Positions 28,701 through 34,613 of a DNA stretch of 64,000 nt are shown in pieces (position 1 is the first letter of the stretch; each line of letters begins with the position of its first letter). The notes beneath the pieces are model-generated. The model was not told the DNA's origin. It searched no databases and saw only the letters and a list, made by a program, of their open reading frames with translations. The stretch comes from Nostoc sp. NIES-4103. GTDB taxonomy: Bacteria; Cyanobacteriota; Cyanobacteriia; Cyanobacteriales; Nostocaceae. The translations under genes were made by a program, and so were the position numbers. The stretch spans positions 7,212,371 through 7,276,370 of the forward strand of contig NZ_AP018288.1 in the NCBI RefSeq assembly GCF_002368335.1. Direction: 5' to 3'.

Positions 28701-28929
28701 GCTCTAATGCCAGGATGTGAGTATTCAGTTCAGTAGTTAATTCAGTTTTGATTGTGATCGCCTGCTGTTGAATAAGCTGTTTGATGTCGGAGTTTTCTTC
28801 TATTATTAGTCTTTGCCAGAGTATGATCACTGCAATTGATACCAAAATCCCTATTAAAAGTGGCAGCAATACTCGTTTGCTAAAAAGGTTCACAGACCGG
28901 AACCGGTGATATCTGTGCTGCCTAACCAC
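22756..28929 (-). CDS. CHASE-LOV-PAS-GAF hybrid histidine kinase with REC-REC-HPt
   Basis: 2057 residues. Order: membrane segment at about 18-40; extracytoplasmic CHASE-like domain; membrane segment near 296-318; PAS/PAC domains of which the second is a LOV domain (GHNCRFLQG with the flavin-adduct Cys527, then NYRKDGTLFWNELSISPI and FIGIQNDIS); four more PAS domains; a GAF domain; kinase core with His1335 (SHEIRTPMNAV), N-box NNAIKFT and DTGIGIP/GTGLGL; two receivers (IVDMQMP and LMDVNMP); and an HPt domain (AHNLKSSSASVG). It should sense blue light and an external ligand and relay phosphate to the GGDEF regulator behind it. Two in-frame STRR insertions sit in the CHASE region and in the ATPase domain between the N-box and DTGIGIP. 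Confidence 0.93.
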   Translation of the reverse strand: MVRQHRYHRFRSVNLFSKRVLLPLLIGILVSIAVIILWQRLIIEENSDIKQLIQQQAITIKTELTTELNTHILALERMQRHWQMHNGIPRNQWEAEAAAYVEDYRGYRAIARVDASSRVRWIVPLAGNEAAQNLDLSRLPQQRSALEVIRDRHQTTLTHTVNFVHSGKEFLACVPLFVENKFDGFLIGLFQHQILLDSVVHVPEGYTIKVFHHQDLIYSNQSPLRAGEEGSRGTLEQESRVAELELLTSNSSLLTPNFSLNTQQSPWQQEVNLELYGMNWRIQACPNSELLRNLHSPLLTIVLVTGLLIAGTLTLTIYFAQATKLSNLLIAAINQELAQRILQQEQTEIALRASETRLRQLLETVKVIPWELDLKTSRLTYVGPQAEVLLDYPLEEWYQENFWMNHLHPDDQEKTIKYCQQATVRGENYEFEYRMLAADGRIIWLRDVVTVVKEAGTPTKLRGFMFDISDLKAVEETLRLRERALAATSNGIVIADARLPNNPVIYVNFAFEQITGYSAAEVIGHNCRFLQGKQTQQPAINELRTAIQTGKSCQVILQNYRKDGTLFWNELSISPIHNENGQLTHFIGIQNDISDRAWKEAALREKEERWQLALQGNHDGIWDWNVKTNEVFFSLRWKEMLGYEDQEISHHLEEWVKRIHPDDLESVVQMIQDHFAKKTPFYIHEHRVQCKNGSYKWILDRGQALWDEQGNAVRMVGSYTDITIRKQMEEALKESEARFRTMADSAPVLLWVSDTNALRTFFNQTWLNFTGRTLEQELGHGWAEGVHPEDLQNSLDTYFRAFATQQSFEMELRLRRSDGEYRWILDSGIPRFNSDGSFAGFIGSCVDISERQAALRERKLAEASLRRQALTFENMHDGVIITDLKGNIIDWNPAAERIFGYGKAEVLGKTPNILNKPEQNTTLTAAIAEELNHQGRWSGEIVFIRKDGKEGICETTILPLHDEQGQTFATIGVNHDITERKRAEAALKESEERWQLVIEANQDAIWDWNIITNQTFRSAKWAELVGEPDHQLIISYDDWVKSIHPDDFDWVMAIQQEYLSRQIPNYIVEYRLRCHDSSYKWVLVHAIAQWDQQGNPVRMVGSTKDITERVKAQETLQRQLHRMLLLEQITHKIRQSLDTKEIFQTAATQIGQAFGVSRCLIHSYISDPTPRIPIVAEYVVSGYSSMLNMEIPMIDNPHVQQLMAQDTAMSNDQPLCIYASPDVDVNGLPAVTESNCEEIGLKSMLSVRTSYQGQPNGAISLHQCSHFRQWTADEIELLEAVASQLGIALAQAHLLEQETHRREELTWKNFALEQAKRQAEAANRAKSEFLAMMSHEIRTPMNAVIGMTELLLNTELTPQQQDLVETVRTSGDALLTIINDILDFSKIESGKLELEKQPFDLKACVEQVIDILAPKAAQKDIQLAYLIYPQVPVQIVGDLTRVRQILMNLLNNAIKFTKEGEVVLSVRAKHLELGIRDWQYLDKNSHPNQILKKISTQSPVPSPQYPVPSTQSPVPSTQSPLPSTQILFSIEDTGIGIPPEKMERLFQPFTQADASMTRQYGGTGLGLVISKRLGDMMGGSLWVESQGCVGGNPSFGWQDEKLVSSTHSFPGSTFYFTITVPVVANPQPGESHIGLAQLAAKRLLIVDNNATTRKILSLQAEFRQMQVLSAKSGEEALALMSKETQFDIAIVDMQMPQMHNFTLVHEIRKLPGYENLPLIILTSLAKSEIRSDFNDIEFVNYLSKPIKQSQLYHVLAQALGNQPPHTSVSRPHPPETDSFLTKRLPLRILLAEDTAMNQKVALLMLRKIGYQADVAANGLEVLQALQQKPYDVVLMDVNMPVMDGLEASQRICQEWEDNSRPYIIAMTANAMRGDREACLAAGMNDYISKPVQIKELTQALSKWQVSLSSKLTYQTQQPTDTSFQNTLGEEQNFTKLRTQNLERATIDVKILDSLRDMLGGDTMAFAELINCYLTETPKLIENIKAGVTNQDTQAVWKNAHNLKSSSASVGATLLAQLCKQLETQGRRNNLQGTLEIYLSLDKEFEKVKTALQTELEK
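24355..24452. repeat. STRR array inside the LOV kinase ATPase domain
   Basis: Units of GGGTACT/GGGGACT/GGGTATT encode a repeated SPVPSTQ-type peptide at about residues 1494-1525, located between the N-box and the DTGIGIP motif. The frame is maintained. Confidence 0.9.
28141..28262. repeat. STRR array inside the LOV kinase CHASE region
   Basis: AGTTAGG/AGTGAGG/AGTTAGA units followed by CCTGCTC/CCCCTGC units, the same families as at 1028-1155. They encode an acidic, Ser/Leu-rich insert (EEGSRGTLEQESRVAELELL and following) without breaking the frame. Confidence 0.88.
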
Positions 28930-29675
28930 TTATCCACCCTCCAGCACTTCGGTAAAACTTACGTAATAACTGTTACTTCTAAACAATTAAATTAAGTAAT
29001 TAAAATATCTATTACAATGGGATATTTACGTAAATATTTTTCTTAAGTAAAAATTATTATAGTTCACCAAAACCTGCCCTCAATAGATGAATTTGCATAG
29101 ATTCAAAAAATATCCTAGGCAACCCAGTTTTTTTGTCAACCTAGAATAATTTATAGATAAAACTATAGCAACAAAGTTTCATATATTCTTAACATAATTC
29201 TGATTCTAAATTTATTTAATATACATTGTTAATATTATTTCCAATCAAGCATTTATGTTGTTCTTACATTTTTATGTTGTTAGTAGCGGGTTAAATGCAG
29301 CTAATGAAAGTTATATTTGTGGCGAGAATATGACCACAAGTAAATGAATAATAAAATAGCTTTTTGAAACTAATTTTGACGAATATTGTATTTGGTTTAT
29401 GAATTATCATTAAGGCTGCTCTTGAGTAAGGGAGCTATTGAGCAGGGGTAGAAATCCTAAGTTCACACCTTTTGTAATACCAATTCGTAATTGTACAGAC
29501 GATTCGCCGAATCGTCTGTACTCAGTTACAGTCTGGGCTTTGAGGTTTGAATCTGTTGCCGAATTTTAGAGAATTGGTATGGGGGCGGGTTTTGTTTGCG
29601 TAACTTGCTACTAATTGAATTTGCTGCAAAACCCGCTCCTACAACTTTGTGCCTTCTAACTCCTGCCTCTTGTGT
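28930..29675. other. Intergenic upstream of the LOV kinase, with a palindromic repeat
   Basis: About 750 bp, very AT-rich between 28980 and 29400, with no gene. It contains the kinase promoter at its left end and the ATACCAATTC element at 29477-29580. A further GC-rich tail (GGGGGCGGGTTTTG and CAAAACCCGCTCC, 29581-29640) can pair over about 8 bp. Confidence 0.55.
29477..29580. mobile_element. MITE-like element with ATACCAATTC ends and central palindrome
   Basis: ATACCAATTC at 29477-29486 is the exact inverse of GAATTGGTAT at 29571-29580. Inside, 29493-29521 is a perfect palindrome with 14-bp arms (GTACAGACGATTCG) around one C. It is 104 bp long and has no coding capacity. Confidence 0.7.
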
Positions 29676-31133
29676 TCATGGACTAGACTGAATTGTTTTA
29701 ACTAACTCATAAAAAGGTTGCCAATTATCTGCTTGCATTATTGGTTCCCAAATTGATTCAATCACAGGTCTTAATAATGCAGTTTTGGGATTACGAGCAG
29801 CTAGAGTTTTGGCAATCATATCCATGCCATCAAAGCTAAAATTATTCAAAATCTTATGGTACAGTATGCACCAATTATCAAAAATTGCTGATGCTCCGGG
29901 TGCTGGCACAATATCAGAAGTGTTCATAACGGATGCTGGTTCATCTCGCCATTTTGGTGAAAAGGTGCGAGCCATCTCATAGAAAAACTGGTGGTATCCA
30001 ACTTGACTATCTTGTAAAAATTGAATTGTCAGTGTGAGAAGTTCATCAGCTTCTGGATGTAACAACTGTTCAAAACCTAGCTTTTTCAACATTAAAGAGC
30101 GGTATTCAGTATGATAATGCTCATTAAATGTTGCTAATCCTACTTCCATGTCAGCTTTATCAATAATTGCCTTTAGTGGTTCCTGGAGCATTTCTAAATT
30201 CAACTGGCAAATACCTGGTTGATGGCTGTAGCAGTAGCGTCTGTAATAGTCAAAATATGCAGCAGTAAAGTATGGGTCAAAAGTAGGAATAAATGCATAA
30301 GGGCCATAGTCAAAACTTTCGCCAGTAATTGACATATTGTCTGTATTCAAGACTCCATGACAAAAACCAGCCGCCATCCACTGTGCTACAAGTTTTGCTA
30401 CCCGTTTGACTAATTCTGCATAAAATAAAGCATATTTATCTGTTTCTCCAACTAAGTGTTGGTAATAATACTCAATTACATGATCTAACAGCTTTTGACT
30501 TAAGTCTGGTCGCTTTTGATAGTGCAAACGCTCAAAAGTGCCAAAGCGAATGTGAGAACTGCTCATCCTCACCATCACAGATGAGCGTGTAGGCGAAGGT
30601 TCATCACCGCGCCAGAGGGATAAACCAGTTTCAATCATACTCAAGCAGCGGGAGGTGCGTACCCCCAAATAATGTAGTGCTTCCGCTGCTAAAACTTCTC
30701 GCACTCCACCTTTGAGTGTCAGCATTCCGTCGCCACCACGAGAGTAAGGTGTCCTACCAGAACCTTTCGTACCAAAGTCATACAGTTCCCCGTCAGTGGC
30801 GCGTACTTGTCCGTAGAGAAAGCCTCTACCATCACCCAAATGAGGGTTATATTCACCAAATTGATAGCCGTGATAACGCAATGCTAATAATGGTTTGCGT
30901 GCCTGAAATTTGCCAAAGGCTGTAATGAAATGTTCATCTGTGACTGCTTGGGCATCCAGTCCTAAATGAGGTAATAATGTATCATTGCGCCAGCGCAGAA
31001 TGTGTTGGGGAAATTCTTCTGCTGCAACCTCGTCGTAATAATCATCACCTAAACATTCTAAAGCTGGTTCGTAGTTGAGGGAAACAAAAGGATTGTCAGA
31101 ATTGTTGTTTTTGGGAGTTTCAGCCAGAGTCAT
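29676..31133 (-). CDS. selO: SelO/YdiU family protein (UPF0061), protein adenylyltransferase
   Basis: 485 residues from the ATG at 31131-31133 (MTLAETPK); a TTG three codons upstream is less likely. It carries the SelO pseudokinase signature: GYQFGEYNPHLGDGRG, LYDFGTKGSGRTPYSRGGDGMLTLKGGVREVLAAEALHYLGV, HGVLNTDNMSITGESFDYGPYAFI and YSHQPGICQLNLEML. SelO transfers AMP to Ser/Thr/Tyr residues of target proteins using a flipped ATP orientation and is linked to redox stress. The length is normal. No selenocysteine is expected in bacterial homologues. It is monocistronic, with noncoding DNA on both sides. Confidence 0.95.
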   Translation of the reverse strand: MTLAETPKNNNSDNPFVSLNYEPALECLGDDYYDEVAAEEFPQHILRWRNDTLLPHLGLDAQAVTDEHFITAFGKFQARKPLLALRYHGYQFGEYNPHLGDGRGFLYGQVRATDGELYDFGTKGSGRTPYSRGGDGMLTLKGGVREVLAAEALHYLGVRTSRCLSMIETGLSLWRGDEPSPTRSSVMVRMSSSHIRFGTFERLHYQKRPDLSQKLLDHVIEYYYQHLVGETDKYALFYAELVKRVAKLVAQWMAAGFCHGVLNTDNMSITGESFDYGPYAFIPTFDPYFTAAYFDYYRRYCYSHQPGICQLNLEMLQEPLKAIIDKADMEVGLATFNEHYHTEYRSLMLKKLGFEQLLHPEADELLTLTIQFLQDSQVGYHQFFYEMARTFSPKWRDEPASVMNTSDIVPAPGASAIFDNWCILYHKILNNFSFDGMDMIAKTLAARNPKTALLRPVIESIWEPIMQADNWQPFYELVKTIQSSP

Positions 31134-31433
31134 TACAAGCAACGCTTAATTTATTCTTCTCTCAATAGTACCTCTGGCCCAAGCTTGAGAAGATATTGAA
31201 AAGTCGTTTTGAATACTCAAATCCTTGTTTTAGGGGAGTAGGGAGTAGTGGATTGGGAGTAACGCCAAACAAAAAATATGGTGTTTTTAGCTTTTTTCAA
31301 TCGGATTGTACTAGGATTCTGCCCCAAATCTAAATTATTGCTACTTTTCCAAAAAGGCAGTATAAAATTCAGTAGCGTACTTTTTTATACTTTAAATTAG
31401 TTACAAAACTCTGATTCATCGAAAGCGACGGCA

Positions 31434-31466
31434 AACTTCATCCCCTTGTGGGTGGAGTTTTTATAT
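31434..31466 (+). terminator. Terminator-like hairpin, possible small RNA 3' end
   Basis: AAACTTCATCCCC-TTGT-GGGTGGAGTTTTT forms a stem followed by a T-run. No plus-strand gene ends just upstream, so it may terminate an unannotated small RNA starting near 31340-31400. Alternatively it may be a repeat. Confidence 0.4.
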
Positions 31467-31654
31467 AAATATCATCATAAATTATCTATGTTTAATATAG
31501 ATAGACCCCTTGGTTGAACATTTTGTGCTTTTTACAAAGCCGTATTAGCGTGCTAAAGCTAAGATTTTGCCAAAACGGGGTTTACGCCAAGGCGTTGCGA
31601 AGAAGAATCTTAAAAAAACTACTTTTGCAATAGGTCTAACCATTTATAGATGGA

Positions 31655-31698
31655 AAAACCAGATCCCCAACTTATTAATAAATTGGGGATCTGGTTTT
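31655..31698. repeat. Long inverted repeat (16-bp stem)
   Basis: AAAACCAGATCCCCAA and TTGGGGATCTGGTTTT flank a 12-nt AT loop. The stem begins with A4 and ends in T4, so it could terminate transcription in either direction. It shares the GATCCCC core with the palindromes at 19338 and 36632. Confidence 0.7.
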
Positions 31699-32142
31699 AG
31701 CAGATATCACAACTTACACAGAGATACTATATATTTTTGCTAAGAACAAACCATATGAAAAATATAATGCTTGACATAGAACACAACTTATATATTAAGT
31801 GTTACTAGTTGAGTTCAGGTGAATGATAAACATTTACTTATAGGAGCAATCTAATATTTATTTAATAATTTCCCTTTCAGAGTTAACCAATTGACCTATA
31901 AAACCTGTAAACTAATTTCAATCCAGTTGAGGAATGCATCAGCATACCGCAAAGTTCAAGTAATCTAATTACCAAAGTCAAGCTCAAGTTATTGCAACTA
32001 GCTTTTTTCCAGGTAAAGGCTGGTTGTGATAGCTAGCTATAACTTGAAATTTTCATGGCGACTGACTGTAAGAAAGATCATCTCTTTCTTGCCCGAATTT
32101 TCATGCTTACAAAAATTTAAATTCACATTTTAGGAGATATTT

Positions 32143-33525
32143 ATGACAGAATTTTTTAATCAAATTTCCCGGCGCAAGTTTATTTTAACTGCTGGTGCAT
32201 CTGCGGGTGCTGTATTCCTAAAAGGCTGTTTAGGAAATCCGCCTGAAAACCTGACTGGTGGCAGCACTCAAACCGCTCCAACCGCTCAGACTGTTGCTAA
32301 TATTAGTCCTGAACAAAAACCAGAAACTACAACAGTTAAGTTAGGATATATTCCCATTGTAGAAGCAGCGCCTTTAATTATTGCTAAAGAAAAAGGCTTT
32401 TTTGCAAAGTATGGCATGACCAATGTTGACCTTTCTAAACAAGCTTCTTGGGGTTCTGCTAGAGATAACGTAGAAATTGGTTCTGCTGGTGGTGGTATTG
32501 ATGGCGGTCAATGGCAAATGCCAATGCCACATTTGATTACAGAAGGTTTAATTACCAAGGGTAATCAAAAAATCCCCATGTATGTGCTGTGTCAATTAAT
32601 TACACATGGTAACGGAATAGCCATCGCTAGCAAGCACAAAGATAAAGGTATTAGCTTGCAACTAGCTAGCGCTAAATCCTTGTTCACACAACTCAAATCT
32701 TCCACACCCTTTACAGCTGCATTTACCTTTCCCCACGTCAACCAAGATTTATGGATTCGTTACTGGTTAGCAGCAGGCGGTATCGATCCAGACGCAGATA
32801 TCAAGCTGCTAACAGTACCAGCGGCGCAAACTGTCGCCAACATGAAAACAGGAACGATGGATGCATTCAGCACCGGCGACCCCTGGCCTTATCGCCTTGT
32901 CCAAGACAAAATCGGCTACGTAGCAGCATTAACAGCCGAGATTTGGAAGGATCATCCTGAAGAATACTTTGCCATGAGAGCTGACTGGGTAGATAAAAAT
33001 CCCAAAGCCACGAAAGCGATTTTAAAAGGAATTATGGAAGCGCAGCAGTGGTTAGATAATTTTGATAACCGCAAAGAAGCAGCCAAAATTCTTGCGGGAC
33101 GCAATTATTTTAATCTTCCCTCACCTGAAATTCTTGCAGACCCATTTCAAGGTAAGTATGACATGGGAGATGGTCGCAAAATTGATGATAAATCAATGGC
33201 GGCTTTCTATTGGAAAGATGGTAAAGGAAATGTTTCTTATCCCTATAAAAGTCATGATTTATGGTTCATAGTTGAAAACGTGCGTTGGGGATTCTTGCCG
33301 AAAGATTATATTGCTAATAATGCAGCCAAGGCTAAAGAACTAATTAATAAAGTCAACCGCGAGGATATTTGGAAAGAAGCTGCAAAAGAAGCAGGAATTG
33401 CTGCTGCTGACATTCCCACAAGTCCATCTCGCGGCGTAGAAGAATTTTTTGATGGCATTAAGTTTGACCCAGAAAAACCAGAAGAGTATTTAAAGAATTT
33501 GAAAATCAAGAAAGTAAGTGTTTAG
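32143..33525 (+). CDS. cmpA: Bicarbonate ABC transporter substrate-binding lipoprotein CmpA
   Basis: 460 residues. The N-terminus has twin arginines (SRRKF, residues 9-11) and a lipobox-like L-K-G-C with Cys29, so it is a membrane-anchored binding protein. It belongs to the NrtA/CmpA family, and the sequence GGGIDGGQWQMPMPHLITEG with LGYIPIVEAAPLIIAKEKGFFAKYG matches CmpA rather than NrtA, which has GIDGAHILTPMPYLIT. CmpA binds bicarbonate for the high-affinity BCT1 uptake system induced under low CO2, usually through the LysR regulator CmpR. AGGAG precedes the start by 7 bp. First gene of cmpABCD. Confidence 0.95.
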   Translation: MTEFFNQISRRKFILTAGASAGAVFLKGCLGNPPENLTGGSTQTAPTAQTVANISPEQKPETTTVKLGYIPIVEAAPLIIAKEKGFFAKYGMTNVDLSKQASWGSARDNVEIGSAGGGIDGGQWQMPMPHLITEGLITKGNQKIPMYVLCQLITHGNGIAIASKHKDKGISLQLASAKSLFTQLKSSTPFTAAFTFPHVNQDLWIRYWLAAGGIDPDADIKLLTVPAAQTVANMKTGTMDAFSTGDPWPYRLVQDKIGYVAALTAEIWKDHPEEYFAMRADWVDKNPKATKAILKGIMEAQQWLDNFDNRKEAAKILAGRNYFNLPSPEILADPFQGKYDMGDGRKIDDKSMAAFYWKDGKGNVSYPYKSHDLWFIVENVRWGFLPKDYIANNAAKAKELINKVNREDIWKEAAKEAGIAAADIPTSPSRGVEEFFDGIKFDPEKPEEYLKNLKIKKVSV

Positions 33526-33600
33526 TCAGTGGTCAGTGGTCAGTGGTAAAAATTATGAACAAATAACAACTAACAACTGACAACTAACAATTAACAACCA
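33526..33600. repeat. STRR-type repeats between cmpA and cmpB
   Basis: GTCAGTG heptamers (33527-33546) and ACAACTA/ACAACTG/ACAATTA heptamers (33566-33604) lie within the operon. Confidence 0.85.
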
Positions 33601-33632
33601 ACAACAAACCCAATTAAAGGATAACCAAATCT

Positions 33633-34472
33633 ATGACACTCGCCCAAAAAAGACCAGCAACCCCTAGACTTAATAACGGCTTTGTATCTCGTCTGCAAAA
33701 ACAATTGCCTGATATTATCCCGCCAATTATTGCGATCGCTATTTTCCTCGTAGTATGGCAACTGTTTGCTTGGACACCCGGTGCAACCTTACCAGGGCCA
33801 GTACAAGTTATTCAAGACACTTGGGTATTAATTTTCTGGCCATTTTATGACAGAGGTGGCATAGATAAAGGTCTATTTTGGCAAATTTTAGCGAGTTTGC
33901 AGCGAGTCGCCATCAGTTACACCTTAGCAGCAGTTGTTGGCATTGGCTTGGGCATCTTAATTGGTGTGAATAAAACCATGTCCAAAGCCTTAGATCCCAT
34001 CTTTCAACTATTGCGGACTGTACCACCTTTAGCTTGGGTTCCCATTTCTCTAGCAGCTTTGCGACAAAACGAACCCGCTGCATTATTCGTGATTTTCATC
34101 ACCGCTATTTGGCCTATCTTAATTAACACTGCTGTGGGTGTAACTCAAATTCCCCAAGATTACAACAACGTTGCCAAAGTGCTGCAACTTAGTAAAAAAG
34201 AATATTTCACAAACATTTTGATTCCCGCAGCTTTACCTTACATTTTCACCGGATTGAGAATTGCTATCGGTTTAGCTTGGTTAGCAATTATCGCTGCTGA
34301 AATCGTGATGTCCGGTATTGTCGGTATTGGCTTCTTTATCTGGGATGCCTATCAAAACAACAACGTCAGCGAAGTAATTTTAGCTCTAGTTTACATCGGT
34401 GTTGTGGGCTTACTACTCGATAAAGCAATGGGTTGGCTGCAAAACAAGATTTTACCAGCAGAACAGAAATAG
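33633..34472 (+). CDS. cmpB: Bicarbonate ABC transporter permease CmpB
   Basis: 279 residues with about six membrane segments, starting with IIPPIIAIAIFLVVWQLFAW. It is a BPD_transp_1 permease of the NrtB/CmpB/TauC group. The cytoplasmic EAA-like loop is seen around NNVAKVLQLSKKEYFTNILIPAALPYIFTGLRIAIGLAW. It forms the membrane channel of BCT1 with the CmpC and CmpD ATPases. It lies 107 bp behind cmpA with an AAAGGA at 33616-33621, eleven bases before the start. The assignment to bicarbonate rather than nitrate rests on the CmpA and CmpC neighbours. Confidence 0.95.
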   Translation: MTLAQKRPATPRLNNGFVSRLQKQLPDIIPPIIAIAIFLVVWQLFAWTPGATLPGPVQVIQDTWVLIFWPFYDRGGIDKGLFWQILASLQRVAISYTLAAVVGIGLGILIGVNKTMSKALDPIFQLLRTVPPLAWVPISLAALRQNEPAALFVIFITAIWPILINTAVGVTQIPQDYNNVAKVLQLSKKEYFTNILIPAALPYIFTGLRIAIGLAWLAIIAAEIVMSGIVGIGFFIWDAYQNNNVSEVILALVYIGVVGLLLDKAMGWLQNKILPAEQK

Positions 34473-34608
34473 TTAAGAGTTAGGAGTTAGGAGTTAGGAG
34501 TTAGGAGTTAAGAGTTATAAATTCCCAATTCCCAATTCCCAATTCCCAATTCCCAATTCCCAATTCCCAATTCCCAATTCCCAATTCCCAATTCCCAATT
34601 CCCAAAAA
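34473..34608. repeat. STRR arrays between cmpB and cmpC
   Basis: About five AGTTAGG heptamers (34473-34520) are followed by a near-perfect array of about twelve CCCAATT heptamers (34523-34605) that ends 6-8 bp before the cmpC start codon, leaving no room for a normal Shine-Dalgarno sequence. Confidence 0.95.
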
Positions 34609-34613
34609 ATGCC

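Larger units (their letters stand above)
31134..32142. other. Long divergent intergenic region between selO and cmpA
   Basis: About 1 kb. Besides the hairpins listed separately, 32070-32091 holds AAGAAAGA-N5-TCTTTCTT in the presumed cmpA leader, and 31985-32001 holds CAAGTTATTGCAACTAG, an imperfect dyad of LysR type that could be a CmpR site. An AGGAG lies 7 bp before the cmpA ATG. No protein gene is seen. Confidence 0.5.

Noticed and set aside
34523..34605. Regular repeats resembling a CRISPR array
   Set aside because: The unit is 7 bp with no spacers; these are STRR heptamers. No cas genes are in the window.
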